A DNA stretch of 64,000 nucleotides, taken from positions 2,170,001 through 2,234,000 of the forward strand of contig NZ_CP081001.1 of assembly GCF_029590555.1 (NCBI RefSeq). Reading direction: 5' to 3'. The translations under genes were made by a program, and so were the position numbers. Shown piece after piece: positions 8,826 through 18,499 of the stretch (the stretch's first letter is position 1; every line of letters begins with the position of its first letter). The notes beneath the pieces are model-generated. The model had not been told where the DNA came from, ran no database searches, and was given only the letters and a program-made list of their open reading frames with translations. This stretch comes from Sphingobium sp. V4. Lineage in GTDB: Bacteria > Pseudomonadota > Alphaproteobacteria > Sphingomonadales > Sphingomonadaceae.

Positions 8826-10216
8826 CAGTCATGGTCTCCGTCGCGGACGGCCTCGGCCAGGGCGGCGACCAGGCGGGACAGACCGACGCCGTTGGAGCCC
8901 TTGACCAGGATCGCGTCGCCCGCGCGCATTTCGGTTTGGATGAGGGGAATGGCGCTCGCCGTGTCGGGGACATGGGCATAGGGGATGGCGCCGTCGAGCG
9001 CGTCGGCCAGCGGCGCCATTTCCGCGCCGACCAGAATGGCGAAATCGACCTGCCCTGCCCGCATCGGATCGGCAAGGCCCGCATGAAGTTCGGCGCTGCG
9101 GTCGCCCAGTTCGCGCATCCCGCCCAATATGGCGATGCGGCGCTCGGCGCGCTCGCGTCCCAGCTGCCTGAGCGTCGCGACCATCGACAGGGGATTGGCG
9201 TTGTAGCTTTCGTCGATCAGCAGCGCTTCGCCGCCCGTAACCGGCAGGATACGCCGCGCGCCACGTCCAGGCAGGCCCGGCATTTCGGCCAGCGCGAGCC
9301 CGGCCGCCGCCAGATCGCCGCCGACCGCGTCGACCGCCGCCAGCACCGCCAGCGCGTTGGACACCCAATGGTCGCCGGGCGCCGCGACGGTAAAGCAGAG
9401 TTCGGCGTCGGGCAGCCGGGCCGTGACCAGCGTGCCGCCGCCGGGCGCCGCCACCGTCTCCAGCACATGGACATCCGCCTCCGCCCTGGTGCCGAAGGTC
9501 AGGATGCGGCCGGCATGGCGTTCCGCCTTACTGTAGAGGGTGGCGACATGGGGACTGTCATAGGGGATGATCGCCACGCCGCCCGGTTCCAGCCCCTCGA
9601 ATATCTCCGCCTTGGCCTCGGCGATCTTGTCCTCGGTGCCGAAAAATTCGATATGGGCGGGCGCGATGGCGGTGACGATGGCGACATGGGGCCGCACCTG
9701 CCGGGTCAGCGCCGCCAGTTCGCCGGCATGGTTCATGCCCATCTCGAACACGCCATAGGCGCTTGTCCGCGGCATCCGGGCGAGGCTCAGCGGCACGCCT
9801 ACATGGTTGTTGTAGCTTTTGACCGAGCGATGCACCTGCCCCGGCGCGGCGCGATCGAGGGCGAGGAAAAGCGCCTCCTTGGTGCCGGTCTTGCCGACCG
9901 AGCCGGTGACGCCGATCGCCTTGCCTGCCATGCGGCCGCGCGACGCCTTGCCCAGCGCTTCGAGCGCGGCGGCGCTGTCGGGGACCAGCACATGCGGGTG
10001 CGCGACCGGCTCGCTGACGATCGCGCCGGACGCGCCCTGGCCGAACGCCCTGTCGACGAATTTATGGCCGTCGGTGGTTTCACCCTTCATCGCGACGAAC
10101 AGGTCGCCCTGCCCTACTTCACGACTGTCGAAAGCGACGCCCGAAACGGCGAACGGCGCCGACGCGGCGCCGCCTGTGGCCTGGGCGATCTCCTCGGAGG
10201 TCCAGAGCGCGGCCAT
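8825..10216 (-). CDS. murF: UDP-MurNAc-tripeptide--D-alanyl-D-alanine ligase (MurF)
   Basis: Adds the D-Ala-D-Ala dipeptide made by Ddl to complete the pentapeptide precursor. The Mur ligase ATP loop [11 protein letters not shown] (residues 103-113) and the C-terminal DESYNANP motif are visible. The ATG at 10216 ([10 protein letters not shown]) follows a GGAGG ribosome-binding site 9 bases upstream; a TTG directly before it is less likely. It lies 34 bases after murE and overlaps mraY by one base. Confidence 0.96.
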   Translation of the reverse strand: MAALWTSEEIAQATGGAASAPFAVSGVAFDSREVGQGDLFVAMKGETTDGHKFVDRAFGQGASGAIVSEPVAHPHVLVPDSAAALEALGKASRGRMAGKAIGVTGSVGKTGTKEALFLALDRAAPGQVHRSVKSYNNHVGVPLSLARMPRTSAYGVFEMGMNHAGELAALTRQVRPHVAIVTAIAPAHIEFFGTEDKIAEAKAEIFEGLEPGGVAIIPYDSPHVATLYSKAERHAGRILTFGTRAEADVHVLETVAAPGGGTLVTARLPDAELCFTVAAPGDHWVSNALAVLAAVDAVGGDLAAAGLALAEMPGLPGRGARRILPVTGGEALLIDESYNANPLSMVATLRQLGRERAERRIAILGGMRELGDRSAELHAGLADPMRAGQVDFAILVGAEMAPLADALDGAIPYAHVPDTASAIPLIQTEMRAGDAILVKGSNGVGLSRLVAALAEAVRDGDHD

Positions 10217-10250
10217 CAACGCCAGCCTCCGGATGCAGGTGCGTGCCGCC

Positions 10251-11693
10251 TCACCCCGCGCACTCCCGCGCCACGGTCACGTCGTCGAACGGCAGGACGC
10301 GGTCGCCGATGATCTGGCCCTGCTCATGCCCCTTGCCGGCCAGCAGCACGATGTCGTCGGAACCGGCCCGGCCGATGGCCGCGGCAATGGCGGCGCGGCG
10401 GCCGCCTATTTCCTCGGCGCCCGGCGCGCCCGCCAGAACGGCGGCGCGGATCGCCGAAGGGTCTTCGGAACGCGGATTGTCATCGGTGACGATGACATGG
10501 TCGGCGAGTTCCGCAGCGACCTTGCCCATCAGCGGACGCTTGCCCGCGTCGCGATCCCCGCCCGCGCCGAACAGCGCGATCAGCCGCCCCTTCGTGTGGG
10601 GACGCAGCGCCTCGATCGCGGCCTTGAGGCCGTCGGGCGTATGGGCATAGTCGACATAGACGGGGGCGCCCGCCTTGCTGATGACGGCGCGTTCCAGCCG
10701 GCCACGCACCGGCTGCACCCGGCCGAGCAGTTCCAGCACCTTGGCGGTGTCGCCGCCGCACGCGATGACGAGACCGGCGGCGGTCAGCGCATTGGCGGCC
10801 TGATAGGCGCCGATCAGCGGCAGGTTGACCTTGTAGAGCTTACCGTCCGCCTCGATCTCCAGCGTCTGGCCCAACTGGGTCGGGGTGCGGTTGGCGAGGC
10901 GGAGAGCCTGCCCCTGCACCCCGACGCTCAGCACACGAAGCCCCCGCTTCGTAGCCCGCGCGATAACCTTGTCCGACCATGCGTCGTCCGCCCAGACGAC
11001 CGCCGCGCCGTGGGGCGCGACCACTTCGTCGAACAGCCGCATCTTGGCGTCGAAATAGCTGTCCATGTCGCCATGATAATCCAGATGATCGCGCGACAGG
11101 TTGGTGAAGGCGCCGGCCAGCACCGGCAGACCTTCGGTGCGATACTGGTCCAGGCCATGGCTCGACGCCTCGAACGCGGCATGGGTGATGCCTTCGCGCT
11201 TGAGCCCCGACATGTTGGCCAGGAAGGTGACGATGTCGGGCGTGGTCAGACCCGTCGACACCTGATCGACCGAGGTGGTGACGCCCAGCGTGCCGATCGA
11301 CGCGGACTTGTGACCCAGCATCCGCCAGAGCTGGCGGGCGAGTTCGACCGTGCTGGTCTTGCCGTTGGTGCCGGTGACGGCGACGGTCACGTCCGGGAAG
11401 GGCGCGAAATAGCGCGCGGCGAGCAGCGCGAACAGGCGGCGGGGATTGGCATGGGCGATGTGAATCGTGCCCTCGACCCTTGCGTCGGGCCGGGCGACCA
11501 CGGCGACGGCCCCGGCCTTCACCGCGTCAGCGATGAAATCCTCGCCATTCACGCGCAGCCCCTGGAAAGCGCCGAAAATCGTCCCTGGCGCCACCTTGCG
11601 GTTGTCGATAGCAAAGCCCGTAACGGACGTGTCGAGGCCGGTGGTTTCACCGACCTCGACATCCAGCCCCTCGATAAGCGACCCGAGGCGCAT
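10251..11693 (-). CDS. murE: UDP-MurNAc-L-Ala-D-Glu--2,6-diaminopimelate ligase (MurE)
   Basis: Adds meso-diaminopimelate to the peptidoglycan precursor. The ATP loop TGTNGKTST is at 107-115. The DNPRSEDP motif near residue 405 carries the Arg typical of enzymes that take diaminopimelate rather than lysine, consistent with a Gram-negative wall. It has 480 residues. The start shares a base with the ftsI stop (TAATG). Confidence 0.97.
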   Translation of the reverse strand: MRLGSLIEGLDVEVGETTGLDTSVTGFAIDNRKVAPGTIFGAFQGLRVNGEDFIADAVKAGAVAVVARPDARVEGTIHIAHANPRRLFALLAARYFAPFPDVTVAVTGTNGKTSTVELARQLWRMLGHKSASIGTLGVTTSVDQVSTGLTTPDIVTFLANMSGLKREGITHAAFEASSHGLDQYRTEGLPVLAGAFTNLSRDHLDYHGDMDSYFDAKMRLFDEVVAPHGAAVVWADDAWSDKVIARATKRGLRVLSVGVQGQALRLANRTPTQLGQTLEIEADGKLYKVNLPLIGAYQAANALTAAGLVIACGGDTAKVLELLGRVQPVRGRLERAVISKAGAPVYVDYAHTPDGLKAAIEALRPHTKGRLIALFGAGGDRDAGKRPLMGKVAAELADHVIVTDDNPRSEDPSAIRAAVLAGAPGAEEIGGRRAAIAAAIGRAGSDDIVLLAGKGHEQGQIIGDRVLPFDDVTVARECAG

Positions 11694-13396
11694 TATTCTT
11701 TCTCCTTGTCGCCGTGCAGCAGCGGCATCAAATCCGAAATATCGACGTCCCGCCGCTCGTCCGGCATCACCCCCAGCATCGGGCCGGTGCGCTCCACCAC
11801 GCGCTTGACCACCGGGGCGGCGGTCCAGGCGGCGGTGCGCAGACCGAAGGCGCCGGTTGCCTCGTCCATGATCGCGACCACGACATAGCGGGGATTGTCC
11901 ATCGGGAAGGCAGAAGCGAAAGTCGTCACCAGCGAAGTCTTGTTGTAGCGCCCTTCCTGGGGCTTTTCGGCCGAACCCGTTTTGCCGCCCACCCGGAATC
12001 CCTTGGCGTCGGCGCTACGCCCTGTACCCGCCGACACGATCATCCGCAACAGTTGCCGCATCCGCGCGCTGGTCGCGGCGGAAAAGACCCGCCGTCCCTC
12101 CGGCACCTCGTCCGCGTCCAGCTTGCGGATCGTCGCCGGGCGCCACATGCCGCCATTGACCAGCGCGGCATAGGCGGTCGCCAGATGTAGCGGCGTCACC
12201 GCGATGCCATGGCCATAGGATACGGTCATAGTGGTGATGCGGCCCCAGCTGGACGGCCAGATGCCCTTCGCGCGCTCATTGAACTCGATCGGCGCGCGCT
12301 GGTCGAAATCGAGGCTGCGGAACAGCCGCTGCAACGGCGCGGCGCCCACTTCGTCGGCGATGCGCGCGGTGCCGATGTTGGAGCTGTGCACAAGGATTTC
12401 CGGCACGTTGATCCAGCGACCGAGCGAATGGTCGTCCTTGATGCGGAAACCCGCGACGGCGAGCGGCGCGGTCGCGTCATAGCGCTTCGCCATCGACGTC
12501 ACCACGCCGCTGTCCATGGCGGCGGCGATCGACAGCGGCTTGAACGAGGAACCCAGTTCGTAGCGCGCCTGCACCATATGGTTGCAGAGCGGCGAGTCGC
12601 TGCACCGGGTACCCGCGTATTTCTGCACCTTGTTGGGATCGAACACCGGGATGGAGGCCATGGCGATCACTTCGCCCGTATTGGCGTCCAGGATGATCCC
12701 GCCCGCGCCCTTGGCGCGCTGCGTCACCATCTGGTTGTAGAGTTCGCTTTCCAGCGCGCCCTGCACCCGGCTGTCGATCGAGATGGCGAAGGGCTTGCCG
12801 CGCAGCGCGGGGTCGATCAGCCGGTCGTTGAAGGCCGCCTCCACGCCCATGCCGCCCGCGCCCTCGCTGTTGGGGGCAAAGCCCAGCACATGGGCCGCGA
12901 GCGTCCGCTGCGGATAGAGCCGCTCCTTTTCGCGCGGGAATTCGATGCCGATCTCGCCCAGGGCGTTCACCGCCGCCACCTGTTCGGGCAGGGCGCGCCG
13001 GCGCAGATAGGCCCAGCCCCGGCCGGTCAGCTTCCTGCGGAAGGCCGATTCGGATTCGTCGGGGAAGATGTCGTGCAGCTTGCGCGCCAGTTCATCCGGA
13101 TCGCCGATCAGCTTCGAGGGGCGCACCGCGATCGAATAGGCGTCCATGGTCCGCGCCAGCGGCACGCCGTTGCGGTCGACAATATCCGCGCGCGCCGGCA
13201 CGAACGGTCCCAGCACGCCGTCGCCGCCCGCCCCATGCGCAAAAATGCCGACCCACAGGAGCCGGCCGATCAACACCGTCGTGATTGCCATGAACAGGAT
13301 GAGCAGCAACATCAGCCGGTTATGGGCGGTGGCGGTCAGGTTGACCCGTTGCTTGCCCGCCCGCGGCCCGCCCGGCTGGACGATGATCGTGGCCAT
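11693..13396 (-). CDS. ftsI: Septal peptidoglycan transpeptidase FtsI (PBP3)
   Basis: A class B penicillin-binding protein that crosslinks septal peptidoglycan with FtsW. It has a short cytoplasmic tail, one membrane anchor at about 28-50, a PBP dimer domain, and the transpeptidase domain with SSFK (283-286, Ser283 nucleophile), HSSN and KTGS. At 567 residues it is the usual length. It overlaps ftsL (TGATG) and murE (TAATG), the conserved dcw order. Confidence 0.96.
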   Translation of the reverse strand: MATIIVQPGGPRAGKQRVNLTATAHNRLMLLLILFMAITTVLIGRLLWVGIFAHGAGGDGVLGPFVPARADIVDRNGVPLARTMDAYSIAVRPSKLIGDPDELARKLHDIFPDESESAFRRKLTGRGWAYLRRRALPEQVAAVNALGEIGIEFPREKERLYPQRTLAAHVLGFAPNSEGAGGMGVEAAFNDRLIDPALRGKPFAISIDSRVQGALESELYNQMVTQRAKGAGGIILDANTGEVIAMASIPVFDPNKVQKYAGTRCSDSPLCNHMVQARYELGSSFKPLSIAAAMDSGVVTSMAKRYDATAPLAVAGFRIKDDHSLGRWINVPEILVHSSNIGTARIADEVGAAPLQRLFRSLDFDQRAPIEFNERAKGIWPSSWGRITTMTVSYGHGIAVTPLHLATAYAALVNGGMWRPATIRKLDADEVPEGRRVFSAATSARMRQLLRMIVSAGTGRSADAKGFRVGGKTGSAEKPQEGRYNKTSLVTTFASAFPMDNPRYVVVAIMDEATGAFGLRTAAWTAAPVVKRVVERTGPMLGVMPDERRDVDISDLMPLLHGDKEKE

Positions 13397-14046
13397 CAGC
13401 GCGCCCCCTTCCGCCGCTCGCGCGCCGCTTTCGCGGTCAGATCGCCCAGGGTGCTGTCATCCAGGAGCTTGGCGTCGAGCATCGCCATACGTTCCGCCTT
13501 GCGCGCGATCGGATTGGGCTTCGACACATCGGCATCGGCCTTTGCCTGCTGCACCGGACTGGGCCTCGCGGGCTTGGGCAGCTTGTCGACATTGTCGGCG
13601 GCGTGCGCCTCCCGGATGACCGCGATCTCGCTGCGGATCTGGGTCGCAGCCGGGCTTTCCGGCGCCTTTTGCGGAGCGGACGGCAGATCGGCGGGGCTTT
13701 CGACCATCGCCACCATCACCGGCGGCGCGACATAGTCGGGGCCGTTCGGCTGCACCCCGTCCAGCTGCGCCAAGGCGCGCTCGCCCGCCAGATATTGCTG
13801 GGAGGTCGGCGTCGCATAGAGAAAGTCATGCTGGTTCCAGCTTTCCAGCTGACGCATCGAGGCGCGCGCGCTGAATTCTGTTTCCAGATAGCGGATCTCC
13901 GCCTTCGTCGCGGCGATCTGCGCGCGCACGCGCATCAGGTCGTTGCGCTCGGTCGCGACCTTCAGCGACACCATATAGGCCCCCAGCGCGCCCAGCGCGA
14001 CCAGGATCACCCAGATCAGGCTCTGCAACCTCTTGACGGCGATCAT
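13396..14046 (-). CDS. ftsL: Cell division protein FtsL, with a long C-terminal tail
   Basis: A bitopic divisome protein that forms a complex with FtsQ and the FtsB role. Assignment rests on position between rsmH and ftsI and on architecture: a short cytoplasmic N-terminus, a membrane segment at about 9-28, and a coiled-coil-like periplasmic stretch ([17 protein letters not shown]). At 216 residues it is much longer than the roughly 120 of E. coli. The extra C-terminal half is rich in Ala, Pro and charged residues, without a recognisable domain. The start overlaps rsmH (ATGA). Confidence 0.82.
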   Translation of the reverse strand: MIAVKRLQSLIWVILVALGALGAYMVSLKVATERNDLMRVRAQIAATKAEIRYLETEFSARASMRQLESWNQHDFLYATPTSQQYLAGERALAQLDGVQPNGPDYVAPPVMVAMVESPADLPSAPQKAPESPAATQIRSEIAVIREAHAADNVDKLPKPARPSPVQQAKADADVSKPNPIARKAERMAMLDAKLLDDSTLGDLTAKAARERRKGAR

Positions 14047-15005
14047 GCGCGGGGACTCCGGCGGGAGGAATTCTGGGCAGGGGCAGACGTACGGACGGCG
14101 CTGCGCAGCGTGGCGGATCGGGCGCGGGGGTTACGCGCCAGCTCCGCCTCGCCGGGGCGCACCGGCTTGGCAGGCTTGGCGAAGGTCGGCTGCGGCCCGG
14201 CGGCGCGTTCGGGCAAATGGCGCGAGCCGGCCCCTTCGCCGCCGCTATGCTTGCGGAAGAACTGCTTGACGATGCGGTCTTCCAGGCTGTGGAAGGTGAC
14301 GATCGCCAGGCGACCGCCCTCCTCCAGCAGCGCCTCGGCCGCCTCCAGCCCACGCTCCAGCTCCTCCAGTTCGCGATTCACATGGATGCGGATCGCCTGG
14401 AAAGTGCGGGTCGCCGGGTCCTTCTTGTCATGCGGCTTGTGGCCCAGCGCCTTGCGGACCACGGCAGCGAGCTGCCCGGTGCGTTCCAGCGGGCGCGCCT
14501 CCACGATCGCGCGAGCAACGCGGCGCGAGCGCGGTTCCTCGCCATAGCGGTAGATGACGTCGGCGATTTCCTCTTCCGGGGCGGTGTTGAGGAAATCGGC
14601 GGCGCTCATGCCGTCCTGGCTCATCGTCATGGCGAGCGGCCCGTCCGACTGGAAGGAAAAGCCCCGCTCGGCCCGGTCGAGCTGCATCGAGGAGACGCCG
14701 ATGTCGAGCGTGACGCCTGCCACCCGATCAATCCCGCGTTCCGCCAGCAATTCGGCCATGCGCGAAAATTCGCCCGCGATCAGCGTGATGCCATGCGCGT
14801 CGGCAACGGCCTGCCCCTCACGGATAGCATCGGGATCGCGATCGAAGGCAAAGACGCGCGCCCCCGCGCGGGCCATGGCGCTGGAATAGCCGCCCGCGCC
14901 GAAGGTGCCGTCGACATGAATCTCGCCAGGGGCAATGGCGAGGGCGTCGAGCACTTCGTCGATCAGGACCGGTATGTGGGGGGCGGTCGCGGAGACGGCG
15001 CTCAC
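14043..15005 (-). CDS. rsmH: 16S rRNA (cytosine-1402-N4)-methyltransferase RsmH
   Basis: A SAM-dependent enzyme that methylates C1402 in the decoding centre of 16S rRNA. Family motifs seen are [11 protein letters not shown] at the N-terminus, the SAM loop [10 protein letters not shown] (32-41), [22 protein letters not shown] and [14 protein letters not shown]. The length of 320 is usual. It overlaps mraZ and ftsL by four bases each (ATGA). Confidence 0.97.
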   Translation of the reverse strand: MSAVSATAPHIPVLIDEVLDALAIAPGEIHVDGTFGAGGYSSAMARAGARVFAFDRDPDAIREGQAVADAHGITLIAGEFSRMAELLAERGIDRVAGVTLDIGVSSMQLDRAERGFSFQSDGPLAMTMSQDGMSAADFLNTAPEEEIADVIYRYGEEPRSRRVARAIVEARPLERTGQLAAVVRKALGHKPHDKKDPATRTFQAIRIHVNRELEELERGLEAAEALLEEGGRLAIVTFHSLEDRIVKQFFRKHSGGEGAGSRHLPERAAGPQPTFAKPAKPVRPGEAELARNPRARSATLRSAVRTSAPAQNSSRRSPRA

Positions 15006-15499
15006 TTGCCGCCCTCCGCCGCGCGGGCTTCGAGCCAGCGTTTAACCTTGTTGCGGATCAGCGCCGGGCGATCGGGGCTTTCGACCAGCGATTGCGGATT
15101 CCAGAGCTGGAAGTAACGGCCGACGCCGTAGAAGAAGACCGCATCGGTGATGCCGGCTTCTTCCTTGATATCGGGGTGGAGGAAGAAACGGCCGCCATCG
15201 TCGAAATTCACATCCTCGATCGTGCCGAGGCGATTCTCGCGCTCCAGATCGGCATTGAAGTCGCGACCCGACTCATAGGCCTGGCGCTCCAGCTTTTCGA
15301 CTTCGTCGAACAGGAACTGCTTGTGCGACAGGCCGAAGCCGGTGGCGCAACCATTGTCGAAATGGACGGACAGGCACAGGCGATTCTCGCCGCCGCTGGC
15401 CTGCTTGACCAGCTTGCGCATCTCCAGGGGCAGCACGAAACGGCCCTTGCCGTCCGCGACGCTGAACGCGTTGCCCGAATAGAGAATGACGTCCGACAC
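15002..15499 (-). CDS. mraZ: Transcriptional regulator MraZ
   Basis: A ring-forming AbrB-like DNA-binding protein that controls the dcw operon it heads. The GTG at 15499 gives 165 residues starting (V)[19 protein letters not shown], which matches the family's first SpoVT/AbrB-like repeat; the second is around [21 protein letters not shown] (here [14 protein letters not shown]). The open frame extends upstream, but those codons do not resemble MraZ. The candidate operator with 10-bp GGGA spacing lies at 15640-15683, about 140 bases upstream. Confidence 0.94.
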   Translation of the reverse strand: MSDVILYSGNAFSVADGKGRFVLPLEMRKLVKQASGGENRLCLSVHFDNGCATGFGLSHKQFLFDEVEKLERQAYESGRDFNADLERENRLGTIEDVNFDDGGRFFLHPDIKEEAGITDAVFFYGVGRYFQLWNPQSLVESPDRPALIRNKVKRWLEARAAEGGK

Positions 15500-15639
15500 G
15501 CTGGAAACAGGCCCCTTTGATCCGGGACGCAGGCCGTCCTTCGCCGGAATCGCGAAGAAACCATCCGGCGCACAGGACTGCACAAAGCCTGACGAACCCC
15601 AATGCCGGTTTTTCTACCAAGCATGGAGCCGACTGAAAA

Positions 15640-15683
15640 GGGAAAAGTCGGGAGAGGATGGGAAAAGCCGGTCAAAAATGGGT
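15640..15683. promoter_or_regulatory. MraZ operator: GGGA boxes with exact 10-bp period
   Basis: On the plus strand GGGA occurs at 15640, 15650 and 15660, a degenerate GGTC at 15670, and GGGT at 15680, all in exact 10-bp register, one helical turn. This matches the known MraZ site (TGGGN repeats with 5-bp spacers, 10-bp period). It lies upstream of mraZ and overlaps the stop codon of the preceding gene. No clear -35/-10 pair was found between here and mraZ. Confidence 0.8.
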
Positions 15684-16898
15684 TAGACTGTTTTCCTGTA
15701 TCCTTTCCAGGCGATTTTCGCTTTTTGTTCCCGGCCTTTTCGTCGCAAATGGCCGGTCGAACAACATCGCACCCAAAATTGCCCAGCCTGTCCCAGCCAG
15801 AATCGCCCAGCGCAGGCCCGCAATCACGTCCGCCGGCGTCCGCATCCAGCGCCGTTCGCCGGGAATCGGTGCGCCGAGCCATTCGCCGAGCAAGGCGGGC
15901 GTGTCAGCCGTCCAGGCCCGCGGATCGAGCGGGCGGACGGGATCGGCCAGCCACAGCCGGTCGTCGATCAGGTCGGCGTCGCCCAGCAGCAGGACTTGGC
16001 CACGGCCGATCTTCCCAGATTGCGGGAGGACTTTCCCCATGGCAGCGCCGGACAGGGTGAGCAGGCGGCCATCCGGCAGGAAGTGGCGCACCTCCGCCGA
16101 CGCCAGCGTGCCGGGATCGAAGCGCCAGTGGGTGAGCAAGGGCGCCAGCAGGCTGGCCGCAGGCGCCCGGCGGCGGTCGCCCAGCGGCAGGTCGGAGGGC
16201 CAGCGGAGCAATGGATCGGCAAGGACAAGGGCGGTGCCACCTGCCCTCACCCAATTGTCGATCGCGACCAGCTGCTCCGGCGCAAGCGCACGGGGCTGGG
16301 CGACGAGCAGCCTGCGCGCGCCCGAGCCGGCGAGAAGGCTCGGATCGTCCAGCGGCTCCACGGTGAAGCGGGTGCGCAGCACGGCGATGATGGGGACATC
16401 GCGCGGCGCCGCCCCAGCCTGTCCCGGCTCCGCCCAGAAGAGCGGCAGCGCGGTGAGGACGGCGAGCTTCGGCCGATCGGGGACGGGCGCGATGGGCCGT
16501 GCGGGACCAAGCCAGAGGAGCAGGCCCGCGAGCGCCAGCAGAGCAACCGCCGCCAGGCGCCCCTGCGCCAACGGAAGGGGAAAGCGGAGCCAGGCGCCGC
16601 CGAATGTTCCCATGACGGCCAGCGCCAGCAAACCCGGCAACGCCCCCATGTCGGGCATCCGGCCCGCTGCCAGGGCACAGAAGAGCAGCGCCGGCCCAAC
16701 TACGCCCATCGCCACCCAGGCCAGGACGGCCGAGCCACGGCGCGCGAGCAACAGGCCGACCACCACCGCGACCGCCAGCACCGGAACGCCCCAATCCCAG
16801 GGATCGGCCTGCCCGGTTTCCCAGGCGCGCGCCAGACCCGCGGGCAAAACAGCCAGCATCGGCAGCCAGAGCCAGAGGAATCGCGTCAGCGCCGCCAT
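15672..16898 (-). CDS. Membrane protein with a GldG/DUF4350-like domain
   Basis: 408 residues. The N-terminal 160 residues hold about five hydrophobic helices, followed by a soluble region with LLVAQPRALAPEQLVAIDNW and GGTALVLADPLLRWPSDL, typical of GldG or DUF4350-type domains that resemble an ABC-associated substrate domain. A final hydrophobic segment lies near residue 375. These families often pair with an ABC transporter, but none is adjacent here. It follows a small membrane protein by 32 bases and probably shares its transcript. Its last codons and stop coincide with the MraZ operator. Function unknown. Confidence 0.6.
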   Translation of the reverse strand: MAALTRFLWLWLPMLAVLPAGLARAWETGQADPWDWGVPVLAVAVVVGLLLARRGSAVLAWVAMGVVGPALLFCALAAGRMPDMGALPGLLALAVMGTFGGAWLRFPLPLAQGRLAAVALLALAGLLLWLGPARPIAPVPDRPKLAVLTALPLFWAEPGQAGAAPRDVPIIAVLRTRFTVEPLDDPSLLAGSGARRLLVAQPRALAPEQLVAIDNWVRAGGTALVLADPLLRWPSDLPLGDRRRAPAASLLAPLLTHWRFDPGTLASAEVRHFLPDGRLLTLSGAAMGKVLPQSGKIGRGQVLLLGDADLIDDRLWLADPVRPLDPRAWTADTPALLGEWLGAPIPGERRWMRTPADVIAGLRWAILAGTGWAILGAMLFDRPFATKRPGTKSENRLERIQENSLTHF

Positions 16899-16930
16899 CT
16901 TGGCGTCCCACGCCGGCCCTGCATCATGGA

Positions 16931-17284
16931 TCAGCGCGGCTGCTGCTGCGCCGGGTCGCGGTCCATGGGCTTGTTGAGATTGGGATCGGGCTGAAGATCG
17001 GGAACGATCGGCGCCTGTTCGGGCGCGGGCTGTACGCCCAGTTCGGCCAGCGGCTCCTTGGGCGAGACGGCATTGGCGCTCAACGTCGGGACGGTCGGCG
17101 GCGGGAGGGCGGCGTCGTCGATCCGCGCCTTTTCGATCACGATATTCGCCAGCCCCACGAGCAGCACGACGCCGGCCAGGCCGGTCAGGCCGATCTGGAC
17201 GCGCTGCAACCCTTCCTGACGGCGGGGTGTTTCAACCATATTCGCGCTCATTTTTTCTTCGCCGCGACCCATGTCGGCGTTCAT
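16931..17284 (-). CDS. Small single-span membrane protein, unknown function
   Basis: 117 residues from the ATG at 17284, which overlaps the cysK stop (ATGA); an internal ATG at 17251 (MSANMVETPRRQ) after an AAGAAAAA run is an alternative. One membrane segment (IGLTGLAGVVLLVGLANIVI) is followed by a Pro-rich periplasmic-looking tail with several Asp-Pro pairs. No family recognised. The coupling to cysK and to the GldG-like gene suggests a common operon rather than a functional link. Confidence 0.7.
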   Translation of the reverse strand: MNADMGRGEEKMSANMVETPRRQEGLQRVQIGLTGLAGVVLLVGLANIVIEKARIDDAALPPPTVPTLSANAVSPKEPLAELGVQPAPEQAPIVPDLQPDPNLNKPMDRDPAQQQPR

Positions 17285-18288
17285 GCAGTGTGCGCGAGCC
17301 AGGGGAACACCGTCAAGCCCTTCGATTCGAGCCATTGCCGGTTGTAGAGGGTCGAAAGATAGCGGAAGCCGGTGTCGCACAAGATGGTCGCGACCCGCTT
17401 GCCCGGCCCCAGCTGCCTGGCCAGCGCCACCGCGCCCGCGACATTGATGCCCGACGACAGGCCGAGGCACAGCCCCTCTTCGGCCAGCAGGCGGCGGACC
17501 CAGTGCAGCCCCTCCTCGTCCGAAATGCGGAATTGCGTGTCGATCGGCGCGCCTTCGAGATTTGCGGTGATGCGCCCCTGACCTATGCCTTCGGCGACCG
17601 AGGAGCCTTCGGCCTTGAGTTCGCCATGGGCATAATAATTATAGAGCGCCGCGCCATGCGGGTCGCTGAGCGCGATGGTGACATTCTCATCCTTCGCCTT
17701 GAGGCCAAGGCCGACGCCCGCGATCGTGCCGCCCGTGCCCGCCGCGCAGGTAAAGCCGTCGACGCGCCCTTCCATCTGGGTCCAGATTTCCTCGGCGGTG
17801 CCGACGATATGCGCCTTGCGATTGGCGATATTGTCGAACTGGTTGGCCCAGATCGCATTTTCCGTCTCTTCCGCGATCCGGCGGGAAGTGTGGACGAAAT
17901 GACCGGGGTTGGAATAGGGCGCCGCCGGCACCGTCACCAGTTCCGCGCCCAATGCGCGCAGCGTGTCCATCTTTTCCCGGCTCTGCGTTTCGGGCATGAC
18001 GATGATCGTCTTGTATCCCTTCGCATTGGCGACCAGCGCCAGGCCGATGCCGGTGTTGCCTGCCGTCCCCTCGACGATGGTGCCGCCGGGCTTGAGCAGC
18101 CCCTTTTCCTCGGCATCATTGACGATGAACAGCGCGGCCCGGTCCTTCACCGAGGCGCCGGGATTGGCGAATTCGCATTTGGCGAAAATGTCGCAGCCCG
18201 TTTCTTCTGAGGGGCCGGCAAGGCGGACGAGCGGCGTATTGCCGATCAGCGCGAGACTGTTGGAATGGAGCAGCATGGCGTCACGCAT
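17281..18288 (-). CDS. cysK: Cysteine synthase (O-acetylserine sulfhydrylase), PLP-dependent
   Basis: Makes cysteine from O-acetylserine and sulfide, in the cytoplasm. The PLP lysine lies in NPGASVKDR (Lys48), the phosphate loop is GTAGNTGIG (around 74-82), and the substrate loop region is near the start (IGNTPLVRLAG). 335 residues, usual length. ATG at 18288 or 18276. Members of this family can also be cystathionine beta-synthase-like, but the length and motifs favour a plain cysteine synthase. Confidence 0.9.
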   Translation of the reverse strand: MRDAMLLHSNSLALIGNTPLVRLAGPSEETGCDIFAKCEFANPGASVKDRAALFIVNDAEEKGLLKPGGTIVEGTAGNTGIGLALVANAKGYKTIIVMPETQSREKMDTLRALGAELVTVPAAPYSNPGHFVHTSRRIAEETENAIWANQFDNIANRKAHIVGTAEEIWTQMEGRVDGFTCAAGTGGTIAGVGLGLKAKDENVTIALSDPHGAALYNYYAHGELKAEGSSVAEGIGQGRITANLEGAPIDTQFRISDEEGLHWVRRLLAEEGLCLGLSSGINVAGAVALARQLGPGKRVATILCDTGFRYLSTLYNRQWLESKGLTVFPWLAHTA

Positions 18289-18499
18289 AGCGGAGGGCGC
18301 GTTGCTTTGCCAAGCAAGGGATTGCTGAACGGGGCCAAGGGACTGTTTCCGCCAGCGTTAACGCCTGGCCTGGCCGGCGTGCCATCGCGGCACAGCCGCG
18401 AAATGGGCAGCGAAGTGGAAAGCAATTTGGGGTAAGGGCGATGCTGCGCGGCGGCAGGTCGCGGAATTGTCAGGGTTTTGCAATGCGGCAGTGCCGGGG

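Noticed and set aside
15640..15690. Short-period repeats as a CRISPR or satellite
   Set aside because: The units are 4-base boxes in a 10-bp ladder of about 45 bases, fitting an MraZ operator, not an array with spacers.
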